Part shown: positions 46,672 through 54,263 of the stretch, in pieces
Layout of the letters: every line of letters starts with the position of its first letter
How positions within the stretch are numbered: the first letter of the stretch is position 1
Source: Myxococcus stipitatus
Lineage (GTDB): Bacteria; Myxococcota; Myxococcia; Myxococcales; Myxococcaceae
Direction: 5' to 3'
Assembly: GCF_037414475.1 (NCBI RefSeq)
Contig: NZ_CP147913.1
Span: 5,144,001 to 5,208,000, forward strand
DNA length: 64,000 nucleotides
Notes under the pieces: generated by a model
The model's input: the letters and a program-made list of their open reading frames with translations, nothing else
Databases searched by the model: none
Told to the model about the DNA's origin: nothing
Program-made: the position numbers and the translations under genes

Positions 46672-49059
46672 CTACGGCAGCAGGTCGAAGTGAGTCTGCT
46701 TCACCCAGTAGTCCTTGAGGGCGAGCAGCTCCGGGCCAAACTCGCCCAGGTCATTGACCTTCCTGCCGACGATGTCCGCGAACCACTTGTTCATCTGCGT
46801 GGAGACGCCGACGGTCGGCTCCACCCACTCGGGCAGACTGAAGACCTCTCGGAAGCCCGTCATGTCGTCACCCTCGATGGCCCCGGTGACCTTCACGGCG
46901 ATGGTGTCATGGCCTTCGTACTTGCCCGCCACCGTGGAGATTTCCCTCCGGAAATAGGGCGGCTTGCCTCCCGAGCCCCCGCTGATGCGGACCACGGAAT
47001 GGTCCGCGTGGACCCAATTGCCCGGAGTGTCTTGCCTGAAGCCCAGGCTGTTCAGCCGCGCCTCGAGCTCGGCCATCGTCTTGCCCTTCATGGTTCCCAG
47101 GTCCTTCACCGCCTGACCTTTCGTCAGGGCAATGGTCCGCTTGGCTTCGGGAATCTTGATCATCTTGAACGTCTCCAGCTCGAGCAGGCCGGGCCCCTTG
47201 AGGTGCTTGGCCAGCCTCTGGACCGTGGCGTCTCCCAGGGTGTTCAGCAGCCGCTCCACGTCCTTGCCAGAGAGCCCGTCGACGAACTCGATGGCCCCTT
47301 CGCCCAGGCGCTCCACCAGTTCCTCGCGCTTCACCTTGTTCGGGATGTCGGCGGACCAGCGACGGATGAGCAGCTCGCAGCGGTCGACGACGTGCTTGCT
47401 CACGGGCGATATCGCATTGCCCACGCTCCGCCAGAAGCGGCCAGTGCCGACGACCATGCCCAGACCGGTGAACATGCGCTCGCCCGTGGAGAGCTGCGTG
47501 CCGCTGGGGATGCACGTCTCCCAGCCGGTGATGACCTCACAGAAGTCGATGAAGTCGCCGGCGGGCGTCATGCCCACGCCCAGCAGTGCCACCTCCTTGA
47601 TGATGACCTGCGCGGACTCGCCGATGCCGAAGAGCGTCTGGAGGATGCTGGGGTCCTCGGCCGCCGCGCCCTCCTCAACGGACTGCCAGCCGCCATGCAG
47701 ACCGTCGAGCGTGTCGAGGATGGCGTTCTGCTGCGGCGTCGCCGTGCCCTGCCAGAGATTGAGATTCGACTGGAGTCCGTCCGCCTGGTGCCGCGCATCC
47801 GGGCGCTGACGCAGGTACTCGACGAGCGCCTTGGTCGACTGCCGCACGGGTGTGTCGAGGAACCAGCCATCCTCGTCCATGGCCTGCCGCACCACGTCCA
47901 GCACCATGCCGCGGGCGTTGAGGAACGCGCCCACCTCTTCGCGAGACACGGAGGCGCGAGCCTGGATGGCCTTCTCGAAGATGTCCTGGTTCTGCCGCCA
48001 GCTGCGAACGATGGTCATGTAGCCCGCGCGGTTGACCACCACGCCGTTCTGCGAAGTGGTGCCGAGCTGCTGGAGCACCTGCTGCGCGTAGGCGAGATAC
48101 GGGTCGTTGTCCGGGTCGAAGTCGTCGCCCACGCCCATGTCCGGAATGTCCACTTCGGGGAGCTGCTCCGGGTCCAAACCCGGCTCATACGTCTTCGGGT
48201 CCTCCAGGTTCGGGCCGTTGGCGGGAGGCGTGCCGGCGAGCCAGTCATCCAGTCCACCCATCTGTCCGCGGAACTCGCTCAGGATGCGGTTGAGCTCCGT
48301 GCGCAGCGCGGCGAGGTCCTCCTTCAAGTCGCTCAGGAGCTGGCGCAGCTGGGCGAGCACGCGCGGGTCCAGGTTCGAGTACCGGGAGAGGATGTCGTTG
48401 AGGTCCGCCTCGGTGATGGCGTCCAGGGGGCGCTTGGACAGCTCATCAATCTCACCCTTGAGCTCGGCGAGCCGGTCCAACTCCGCCTGGGCCGCTTCGA
48501 GGCTGCCGTGGATGCTCACGAGCTGCCACTTGCGGTCCTCGAGCGTGCGCTCGAGCTTGAGCAGGTTCTCGGCGAGCCGGGGGTTGATTTCCGACAGGTC
48601 GAGCGCCACCGCGGTGTTGCCCGAGTAGGCCGTGCCCCGGCGCTGAACCAGGAACAGGGGCCGGGCCGTCAGGCCTCCCGTCTCCAGCGTGACGATGTCG
48701 TCGACGATGACGCAGCTCTGGGTGGGACCGTCGACCTGGACGTTGAAGAAGAAGGAGTTGGAGCCCCAGTGCAGCAGCGTGGCGTTGAACTGGGCCCCGA
48801 AGAGGTTGGACTCGTCGCCATTGGAGCTGCGCCGGTAGTTTCCGGGGAGCGTGTACGTGGGCAGCGGGACGGCGTTGACGGAGAAGTTCGCCTGTCCCTC
48901 GGTGCTCAGGCGGGTCGTGTCCTGGCAGCTCCCCTGGCTGCGGAAAGAGGTGGACTGCCAGGCAATCAGATACTGGCGGTAGTTGGCGTGAGCGCCCAGG
49001 GGGGCCAGGGCCGCGCAGACCAGGAGCAGCGACAAGGCTCGCAGATGCGGATGTCTCAT
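46672..49059 (-). CDS. secreted polymorphic-toxin-like effector, copy 2
   Basis: 795 residues with the same layout as copy 1: signal peptide 1-25, beta-rich region, coiled coil, linker, helical part and the pre-toxin-TG-like segment around 495-545. Residues 1-540 match copy 1 with few changes (for example VQVDGPTQSC for VHVSGPTQSC). Residues 541-795 diverge with scattered substitutions and short gaps (GFRQDTPGNWVHADHSVVRI against GFREVPPPAEPGNWVHDDF...), yet the terminal DLGEFGP...YW.KQTHF.LLP is kept. The tips are therefore alleles of one domain family rather than unrelated toxins. Confidence 0.7.
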   Translation of the reverse strand: MRHPHLRALSLLLVCAALAPLGAHANYRQYLIAWQSTSFRSQGSCQDTTRLSTEGQANFSVNAVPLPTYTLPGNYRRSSNGDESNLFGAQFNATLLHWGSNSFFFNVQVDGPTQSCVIVDDIVTLETGGLTARPLFLVQRRGTAYSGNTAVALDLSEINPRLAENLLKLERTLEDRKWQLVSIHGSLEAAQAELDRLAELKGEIDELSKRPLDAITEADLNDILSRYSNLDPRVLAQLRQLLSDLKEDLAALRTELNRILSEFRGQMGGLDDWLAGTPPANGPNLEDPKTYEPGLDPEQLPEVDIPDMGVGDDFDPDNDPYLAYAQQVLQQLGTTSQNGVVVNRAGYMTIVRSWRQNQDIFEKAIQARASVSREEVGAFLNARGMVLDVVRQAMDEDGWFLDTPVRQSTKALVEYLRQRPDARHQADGLQSNLNLWQGTATPQQNAILDTLDGLHGGWQSVEEGAAAEDPSILQTLFGIGESAQVIIKEVALLGVGMTPAGDFIDFCEVITGWETCIPSGTQLSTGERMFTGLGMVVGTGRFWRSVGNAISPVSKHVVDRCELLIRRWSADIPNKVKREELVERLGEGAIEFVDGLSGKDVERLLNTLGDATVQRLAKHLKGPGLLELETFKMIKIPEAKRTIALTKGQAVKDLGTMKGKTMAELEARLNSLGFRQDTPGNWVHADHSVVRISGGSGGKPPYFRREISTVAGKYEGHDTIAVKVTGAIEGDDMTGFREVFSLPEWVEPTVGVSTQMNKWFADIVGRKVNDLGEFGPELLALKDYWVKQTHFDLLP

Positions 49060-49069
49060 GGGTGGGTCC

Positions 49070-50599
49070 TCACAGGTCCGAGGCGCGGAGCGCGGCATCG
49101 TGCGAGAGCACGGCCTGGCGCAGGTTGGCGTTGGCGAGGTGCGTCTCCACGTCCGCGAGGAGCGTCTCGGAGACACCCGCCCTTCGCATCTGGGTGACGT
49201 TCAGCCGCACCATGTTGGGCAGCGTCGTATTCACATAGTTGCGGGCGCTGGTGAACTGGCGCCGCAGCGCGATGCAGCCCGTCTCCATCCAAGCCGTGGA
49301 CGTGGGGGAGACATGGAGGCAGAGGGGTTCGAGCTGGAGGATGCTCTCGAAGTCCACGTGTTTGCCGGCGAGGAAGAACAGCTTCAGCTTCGTGCTCTTG
49401 GGAGGCATCTGCCACAGCGCGGTGGTGCGCGTGTTGGCGTTGGCGAGGAAGGTCTCCGAGGCCGTCAGCATGGCCGCGTTGGCCAGCGTCTGCCGGGTGC
49501 TTGCGTTCGCCTGGGAGGTGACGAGCGCGCCCTGTCGCTCAGAGAGGCTCGCGAGCAGCTTCTTCACGGCGTCGGCGACACGGGCGTAGCGCGCATCGGT
49601 GTAGCTGGTGACGCTGTTGAGGATGGCGCCCGAGCGCTCCGTGAGGTTCACCCGGGGGATGTTGTGCTGCGCGAGGAAGGGCGCGTACGGGTCCATCTTC
49701 CTGGAGTGCTCGACGTGCAGCTGACTCAGCGTGTGCACCATCCGGCGGGCGTCCAGCCACAGCTGTTGAGGCGCCTGGCTCTCGGCGCGGCTGAGTGCGA
49801 CCAGCTCCATCTGGAGAGGTGCCACCTGCGCCAGCGTGGAGGTGGAGGCGCGCTGGGCGATGTCCTGCAACTGCGCGAAGACGGCGGCTTCACCGTCGCG
49901 ATAGGTGACGAAGCTGTTGAAGAGGGCGGTGACCTGCGGCTCCAGGGCCTGCACGGCGCTCTGATAGGCATTGAAGGTGGCGCGGTAGGCCTCCAGCGTC
50001 TCGCGTTGGGTGCCCAGCTCCGCGACGGCGACGCCCCGGTCCGCGTCGGCGCGAGCCTTGAGCGCGTCACCCAGGTGCGCGCGGGAGTTGGTGACGCTCT
50101 TGCGCCTGCGGTCGAGCTCGGACTGAGAGGGGCCGACCATCTCCTCGCCAATGTCATCCAACTTCTCCAGGCTGCGCTCGTAGATGGCCGTGGAGGCGTT
50201 GACGGAGGTGCGGAAGTAGTGCTGGAGCTCGTTCACTCCGGCCACCCAGTCACCCGGTGCGGTGCTGCTGCCCTTGGGGACGAAGACGTAGGGTGGCCGA
50301 GCAAAGCAGTCGGAGCGGATGCCCGCGTCCGTGAAGGTGTTGCACATCGCCTCCTGGATGGGTTTGAACTCGGTGAGGAGCGCGGCGATGTCGGAGCCGC
50401 GAGGCTTGCAGAGCTGCCGGCTCTTGGCCCAGTGGAAGACCTCCACGCAGACCTCGTTGCTCGACAAGGCGCTGACCGCGTTGGAGGGCGGCGGGAGCGG
50501 GAGCGCGGCTGGGACAGCCTCATCCGTCCCGCAGCTCACGGCCCCCGCGGTGAACATCAGCAATCCCAGGACATGGGGTATCGAATGTCGTCGCGACAT
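49070..50599 (-). CDS. helical coiled-coil lipoprotein, cassette component, copy 2
   Basis: 509 residues, almost identical to copy 1; I noted differences mainly next to the lipobox (GTDEAVPAAL against GTDASIPAAL) and near the C terminus (HLANANLRQ against HLANSNLRQ). Same lipobox AVSC and same spacing to the neighbouring genes. Near identity here contrasts with divergence of the genes on either side. Confidence 0.65.
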   Translation of the reverse strand: MSRRHSIPHVLGLLMFTAGAVSCGTDEAVPAALPLPPPSNAVSALSSNEVCVEVFHWAKSRQLCKPRGSDIAALLTEFKPIQEAMCNTFTDAGIRSDCFARPPYVFVPKGSSTAPGDWVAGVNELQHYFRTSVNASTAIYERSLEKLDDIGEEMVGPSQSELDRRRKSVTNSRAHLGDALKARADADRGVAVAELGTQRETLEAYRATFNAYQSAVQALEPQVTALFNSFVTYRDGEAAVFAQLQDIAQRASTSTLAQVAPLQMELVALSRAESQAPQQLWLDARRMVHTLSQLHVEHSRKMDPYAPFLAQHNIPRVNLTERSGAILNSVTSYTDARYARVADAVKKLLASLSERQGALVTSQANASTRQTLANAAMLTASETFLANANTRTTALWQMPPKSTKLKLFFLAGKHVDFESILQLEPLCLHVSPTSTAWMETGCIALRRQFTSARNYVNTTLPNMVRLNVTQMRRAGVSETLLADVETHLANANLRQAVLSHDAALRASDL

Positions 50600-50631
50600 G
50601 GGGTGGCTCCGATGGCTTGAAGGAGTGGGGG

Positions 50632-51390
50632 CTAGAGGCAGCCCGTGCCGTTGGAGAAGTCCGGGTAGCACTGGGCGCCGAACATCCGGACCTTCCACAG
50701 GAAGTACTCGTTGGTGGCGTCGGAGCGGCCCTTGGCGCGCACCTCGAACCGCACTTCCTGGTTGGGGTACACGAGTGCCTGGAGTTCATGCATCTGGCGG
50801 ATGTTGGTGATGGTGACGCGGCTGGTGGCCACGTCGGTCCAGGCGCCGTTCTGGTTCACCTGGATGGCCAGGATGACCTCGCTGGGGATGGGGTTGAACG
50901 CGAGCATCTCGATGGAGCCGCGCACCAGACCCGGGACGTTCTCTGGGTGGCTGTAGTAACCGAGTGTCTGGGCGATGGGGACGAAGCCGTTCACCTGGGG
51001 GAGTTGAACGTCGAGGCGCCCGTAGTAGAGGTTGGTGGTCGAGTACCAGCTGTTGCTGGTCGCGTGGAAGATGGCGTTACCTCCACCCCAATCCATGGTC
51101 CCACGACCCCAGTCGGCACAGCGGTAGACATGGCCGCCGTTCTCCACGTTCATCGCGCACCAGCCTGGTGGCATCATGTCCGCCCGGAGCAATGGCAGGT
51201 TGATTTCATAGCCATGGACGATGATGGGCGGAGGGTCGTCTCCCCCACCGCCAGGTTCACAGGTCTCGCACGGCAGCTCCTGTTGGGCCGTGTCGAGTGA
51301 TGAAGGAGGCGAGGGGACCTCGCCAGGGTTGCCGCACGCGGCGGTGGCGAGGAGCAGCAGGGAGGACAGGGCTGTCGTGAGTGTCTTCAT
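50632..51390 (-). CDS. small lipoprotein, cassette component, copy 2
   Basis: 252 residues. Signal peptide, lipobox ATAAC and CETCEPGGGG linker match copy 1; the linker is shorter, and the following beta domain differs strongly up to about residue 150 (LLRADMMPPGWCAMNV against LFQMDKLPPGWCFLPI) before similarity recovers at VNGFVPIAQTLGYY and TNIRQMHELQALVYPNQEV. Function unknown. Confidence 0.65.
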   Translation of the reverse strand: MKTLTTALSSLLLLATAACGNPGEVPSPPSSLDTAQQELPCETCEPGGGGDDPPPIIVHGYEINLPLLRADMMPPGWCAMNVENGGHVYRCADWGRGTMDWGGGNAIFHATSNSWYSTTNLYYGRLDVQLPQVNGFVPIAQTLGYYSHPENVPGLVRGSIEMLAFNPIPSEVILAIQVNQNGAWTDVATSRVTITNIRQMHELQALVYPNQEVRFEVRAKGRSDATNEYFLWKVRMFGAQCYPDFSNGTGCL

Positions 51391-51416
51391 GGCGAGGTCT
51401 CGTCGAGGGAGGGCTG

Positions 51417-52382
51417 TCAGGGGTTGAGCCAGGGGGCGAGCTGCGTCGTGGCCAGGGCGACCTTGGCCTGCGCGGCGGCGGCCACCTGGGCGGCCACCTG
51501 GTACTGGGCCTGGTACTGCTCCTTGGCGCCGGCCTGGGAGAGCTGGGAGAGCTTCTGGATGACGGGCAGGGCCTGAGGGCCGATGAGCTCCTCGAGCGTC
51601 TTGGGCGAGCCGTCCGGGTGGTGGTACTTCGTGGGGTCGCTCAGCGAGCCGAGGACGAAGTAGAAGTTGGTGAGGATGACGCTCTCTTCGTCGGTGAGCG
51701 CGCCGTTGCAGCCCATGGCCGCGGTGAAGATGACGGGCGCGGCCTCCTGGGCCTGGACGTGCAGGGCGTACGCCGTCTGGTTGTTGAGGTCGACGAGGAA
51801 GCTGTTGGCCAGCGTCTTCATGAAGTCGAAGGCGGCGCTGTACTCGACGAGGCTGGCCAGGTGGTCGCGCTGGGCAACCTTCGCGTCGAGGTCGTTCTGG
51901 AGGTCCTGGAGGATGGCCTGCGCCTGGGCGGTGGAGTCCACGTCCACCTCGTTCCAGGTGATGCTGAGCGAGGCGCGGCAGGTGTCGTTGAACGCCGCCA
52001 CGTTCGTCCAGGAGGAGGAGTCGCGCAGCTCCATCGAGGGGATGAGGGCGCGGTCGAGGTCCCGGACGATGACCTCGGCGGTGGACATGAAGGTGTAACG
52101 GGTGCCGGCATTTCCCGGTGGCGTGAGCGTCACCTCCAGCGGGTACTGGGTGGAGCAATTGCCAGACATGACGCGCCGGACGGTGGTGCGCAGGGGCACC
52201 GCGCTGGTGAATGGCGTGGCATTCAATGTCTGGGTGGGAATGGCGCAGCGGGTGAGCCTGCCTCCGCTCTGGGTGCAGCGCGCCGGGGAGATGAGGTCCA
52301 CCGAGGAGGTCTCCGCGAGCGCGGGGGCGGCCCATGCGAACGCGGCAAGGCCCCCGATGATGAGCGTGGATCGGGTGTTCAT
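51417..52382 (-). CDS. exported helical protein, first gene of the cassette, copy 2
   Basis: 321 residues, with a different signal peptide (LIIGGLAAFAWAAPALA) but a mature part practically identical to copy 1. The signal-peptide difference together with the unlike upstream sequence places the right-hand limit of the homogenised tract within the first 25-30 codons. Confidence 0.65.
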   Translation of the reverse strand: MNTRSTLIIGGLAAFAWAAPALAETSSVDLISPARCTQSGGRLTRCAIPTQTLNATPFTSAVPLRTTVRRVMSGNCSTQYPLEVTLTPPGNAGTRYTFMSTAEVIVRDLDRALIPSMELRDSSSWTNVAAFNDTCRASLSITWNEVDVDSTAQAQAILQDLQNDLDAKVAQRDHLASLVEYSAAFDFMKTLANSFLVDLNNQTAYALHVQAQEAAPVIFTAAMGCNGALTDEESVILTNFYFVLGSLSDPTKYHHPDGSPKTLEELIGPQALPVIQKLSQLSQAGAKEQYQAQYQVAAQVAAAAQAKVALATTQLAPWLNP

Positions 52383-52437
52383 GATTGTCCTGGTGTGCGA
52401 GCGCGCGGGCGCTGGACGCGAAATGTCCTGAAAAGGG

Positions 52438-52483
52438 CGTCTGCCCTAATACGAACGAAGGCGTTCGAACGGGTCGTGCGGGG
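52438..52483 (-). promoter_or_regulatory. conserved promoter-like block upstream of cassette copy 2
   Basis: Counterpart of the block at 43627-43672: TCTGC at 52440-52444 and CGTTCGA...GGGTCGTG at 52462-52480, 22 bases apart, about 58 bases upstream of the first gene of cassette copy 2. On the coding strand CGTATTAG lies between them and could be part of a -10 element. Confidence 0.35.
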
Positions 52484-52641
52484 GGCGGTGGGTGGCGGAC
52501 AGTTCTGTTGAGGGATGCCGCACAGGGCGCTGGACCTGGAGGGCGGTGTGAGTGTCCGGCAGGCGCGGTTGTCGTTTTTCGTGGGTGGGCTGATGCGCGG
52601 CGAAGCCCTATCTCGGCGTCGGGTGGCTATCGGGAGGGGGC

Positions 52642-53268
52642 ATGCGCAGGAGTCTGCTGGCGGCGGTGGTGGTTCTTCTTTCCGCGCTCGCCCTCACGTC
52701 GACCTTCGACGTGTCGGCGGGGAGTGGCGAGGAGGAGGGGCGCGCGCCGCCGCGTGTGCGATTGGCCGCGCCCACGGAGCCGCGCGACGAGGCGGACGAG
52801 GGGCCGGTGGTGGTGACGTGTCCCGTGGGGCTGAGCCAGGCGTCGTACGTGCCGGGGTTGTCGGAGCGCTCGAAGGACGTGACGGTGGCGGGGGCCACGA
52901 CGTTGAGCAACTGCGTGACGATTCCGGCGTCGGCGGTGCGGTCCGCGAGCCTGCCGCGCGAGTCGGGCCTCCTCGAGGCGTTCTCCTGCGCGGACCTGCT
53001 GACGCCCCGGACGGTGCGGCAGGTGGTGCGGTGGAACACGGGCGAGACGTCGACGGTGGTGTTCAGTCAGTCGCGTGAGCTGGCGCAGGGGGCGCTGACG
53101 GTGTTCACGCTGACGGGTACGGTGGAGTCGGGGGCGTTCTCCCGGGCGACGGCCATCTGGACGGTGACGTACCTCAATTCGGATATCGAGAAGGGCTGTG
53201 CCTCGCCCGGTGGGCTCATCTGGTTGAGCGGGCCATCGACGCTCGAGCTCATCCGCCCGGTGACGTGA
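52642..53268 (+). CDS. exported protein, tandem paralogue 1, function unknown
   Basis: 208 residues. Signal peptide (LLAAVVVLLSALALTSTFDVSA), a charged linker, then a beta domain with VVVTCPVGLSQASYVPGL, LSNCVTIPASAV, FSCADLL, RWNTGETSTV and NSDIEKGC. Cys spacing suggests two disulfides. GGGAGG precedes the ATG. It is clearly related to the next gene. No family recognised. It diverges from the toxin cassette and is convergent with the Rhs immunity gene region. Confidence 0.65.
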   Translation: MRRSLLAAVVVLLSALALTSTFDVSAGSGEEEGRAPPRVRLAAPTEPRDEADEGPVVVTCPVGLSQASYVPGLSERSKDVTVAGATTLSNCVTIPASAVRSASLPRESGLLEAFSCADLLTPRTVRQVVRWNTGETSTVVFSQSRELAQGALTVFTLTGTVESGAFSRATAIWTVTYLNSDIEKGCASPGGLIWLSGPSTLELIRPVT

Positions 53269-53294
53269 AGCGGTCGCGAATCAGGAGGTTGCGC

Positions 53295-53903
53295 ATGCGT
53301 GCGACGTCATGGGGTGTGAGAGGGGGCGTGTTGGTGGGGTTGTGCATGCCCCTGGCGTGTGGCGAGGGGAACGTGCGCGCGGTGACGGGCTCCCTGGAGG
53401 GGCAGGGGGCCGGGGGGATGACCATCGAGCGTCCGCCGGAGAAGGTGCTCATCACCTGTCCGCTGGGGCAGGGCGAGGCGAAGTACGCCACGGGAGTGAA
53501 GCTGGAGCCGAGGGACAGCGAGGTGTTGTTCCAGGCGTCCGTGAGCAATTGCGTGACGGTGCTGGGCTCGGCGGTGACGTCCGCGATGATGGGCTCGGAG
53601 GCGCCGGCGCTGGCGCGGGGCATCTCCTGCGCGGACCTGGCGCGGGCGGGGGCGGGGCGTCAGGTGGTGACGTGGAACACGGCGGAGACGTCCACGGTGT
53701 TGATGAGCCAGTCCCACGTCTCCGTGCAGGACGCGACGACCCTCGTCACGCAGACGGGGAAGGTGCTCTCCGGGAAGTTCCAGGGCGCCACGGCGGTGAG
53801 GACCACGACGTATGCGAGCACGGACATCGAGAGCGGCTGCCGCTCGACCGCGGGGCTCACGTACCTGAAGGGCCCCACGACGTTCAGCGTGACGTATCCG
53901 TGA
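53295..53903 (+). CDS. lipoprotein, tandem paralogue 2, function unknown
   Basis: 202 residues from ATG 53295, which has AGGAGG six bases upstream; a GTG at 53265 overlapping the previous stop is less likely. Lipobox MPLAC. The beta domain repeats the pattern of its neighbour: VLITCPLGQGEAKYATGV, VSNCVTVLGSAV, ISCADLARAG, TWNTAETSTV, STDIESGC. The gene pair arose by tandem duplication. The stop is three bases from that of the small gene on the opposite strand. Confidence 0.65.
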   Translation: MRATSWGVRGGVLVGLCMPLACGEGNVRAVTGSLEGQGAGGMTIERPPEKVLITCPLGQGEAKYATGVKLEPRDSEVLFQASVSNCVTVLGSAVTSAMMGSEAPALARGISCADLARAGAGRQVVTWNTAETSTVLMSQSHVSVQDATTLVTQTGKVLSGKFQGATAVRTTTYASTDIESGCRSTAGLTYLKGPTTFSVTYP

Positions 53904-53906
53904 GGT

Positions 53907-54242
53907 CTACTTTCCCAATGGGAGCCTGAGCTCGGCCTGCCCGTCGCGGATGTGCAGGTCGAAGTCGCGGAAGACCTCGCCCGTCTTCGGCGACTCGATG
54001 ACCAGCCCCAAGCCGATGATGCGCGCGGTGAGCGCGTCGCTCTCCTCGTCGTAGGCGTCGTCCCGGTCATCCGAGGGGGTGTCCAGCAGCGCGTTCTCCC
54101 GGTCGAACAGGGGCTTGAAGTTGGCGAAGGCGGGAGTCGGGGTGAAGCGGCAGCGGTCCCAGGGGAAGTCGTAGTCGAAGGAGACCATCTCCCCGAGGAG
54201 GACACCTTCGTGCTTGAGCAGGTACTTCGCGGGTTCGGACAT
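53907..54242 (-). CDS. probable immunity protein for the Rhs toxin
   Basis: 111 residues, acidic, no signal peptide (KYLLKHEGVLLGEMVSFDYDF at the start). It lies 21 bases downstream of the rhs gene on the same strand, the normal place of an Rhs immunity gene. No family is recognised; the role is inferred from position and size. Confidence 0.6.
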   Translation of the reverse strand: MSEPAKYLLKHEGVLLGEMVSFDYDFPWDRCRFTPTPAFANFKPLFDRENALLDTPSDDRDDAYDEESDALTARIIGLGLVIESPKTGEVFRDFDLHIRDGQAELRLPLGK

Positions 54243-54263
54243 GGAGGCACCGAAGAGGGCAGG

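Larger units (their letters stand above)
45035..52382. repeat. second unit of the large direct duplication
   Basis: Starts at the mbnH junction and keeps the same order as the first unit (mbnH 3' half, hairpin, WD40 gene, effector, 509-aa lipoprotein, small lipoprotein, 321-aa protein). Similarity becomes patchy upstream of 52382, where only short promoter-like blocks remain. Confidence 0.9.

Noticed and set aside
46585..49197. 870-codon plus-strand open frame opposite effector copy 2
   Set aside because: Antisense shadow; the minus-strand frame has a signal peptide, ribosome site and a homologous copy at 37823-40219.
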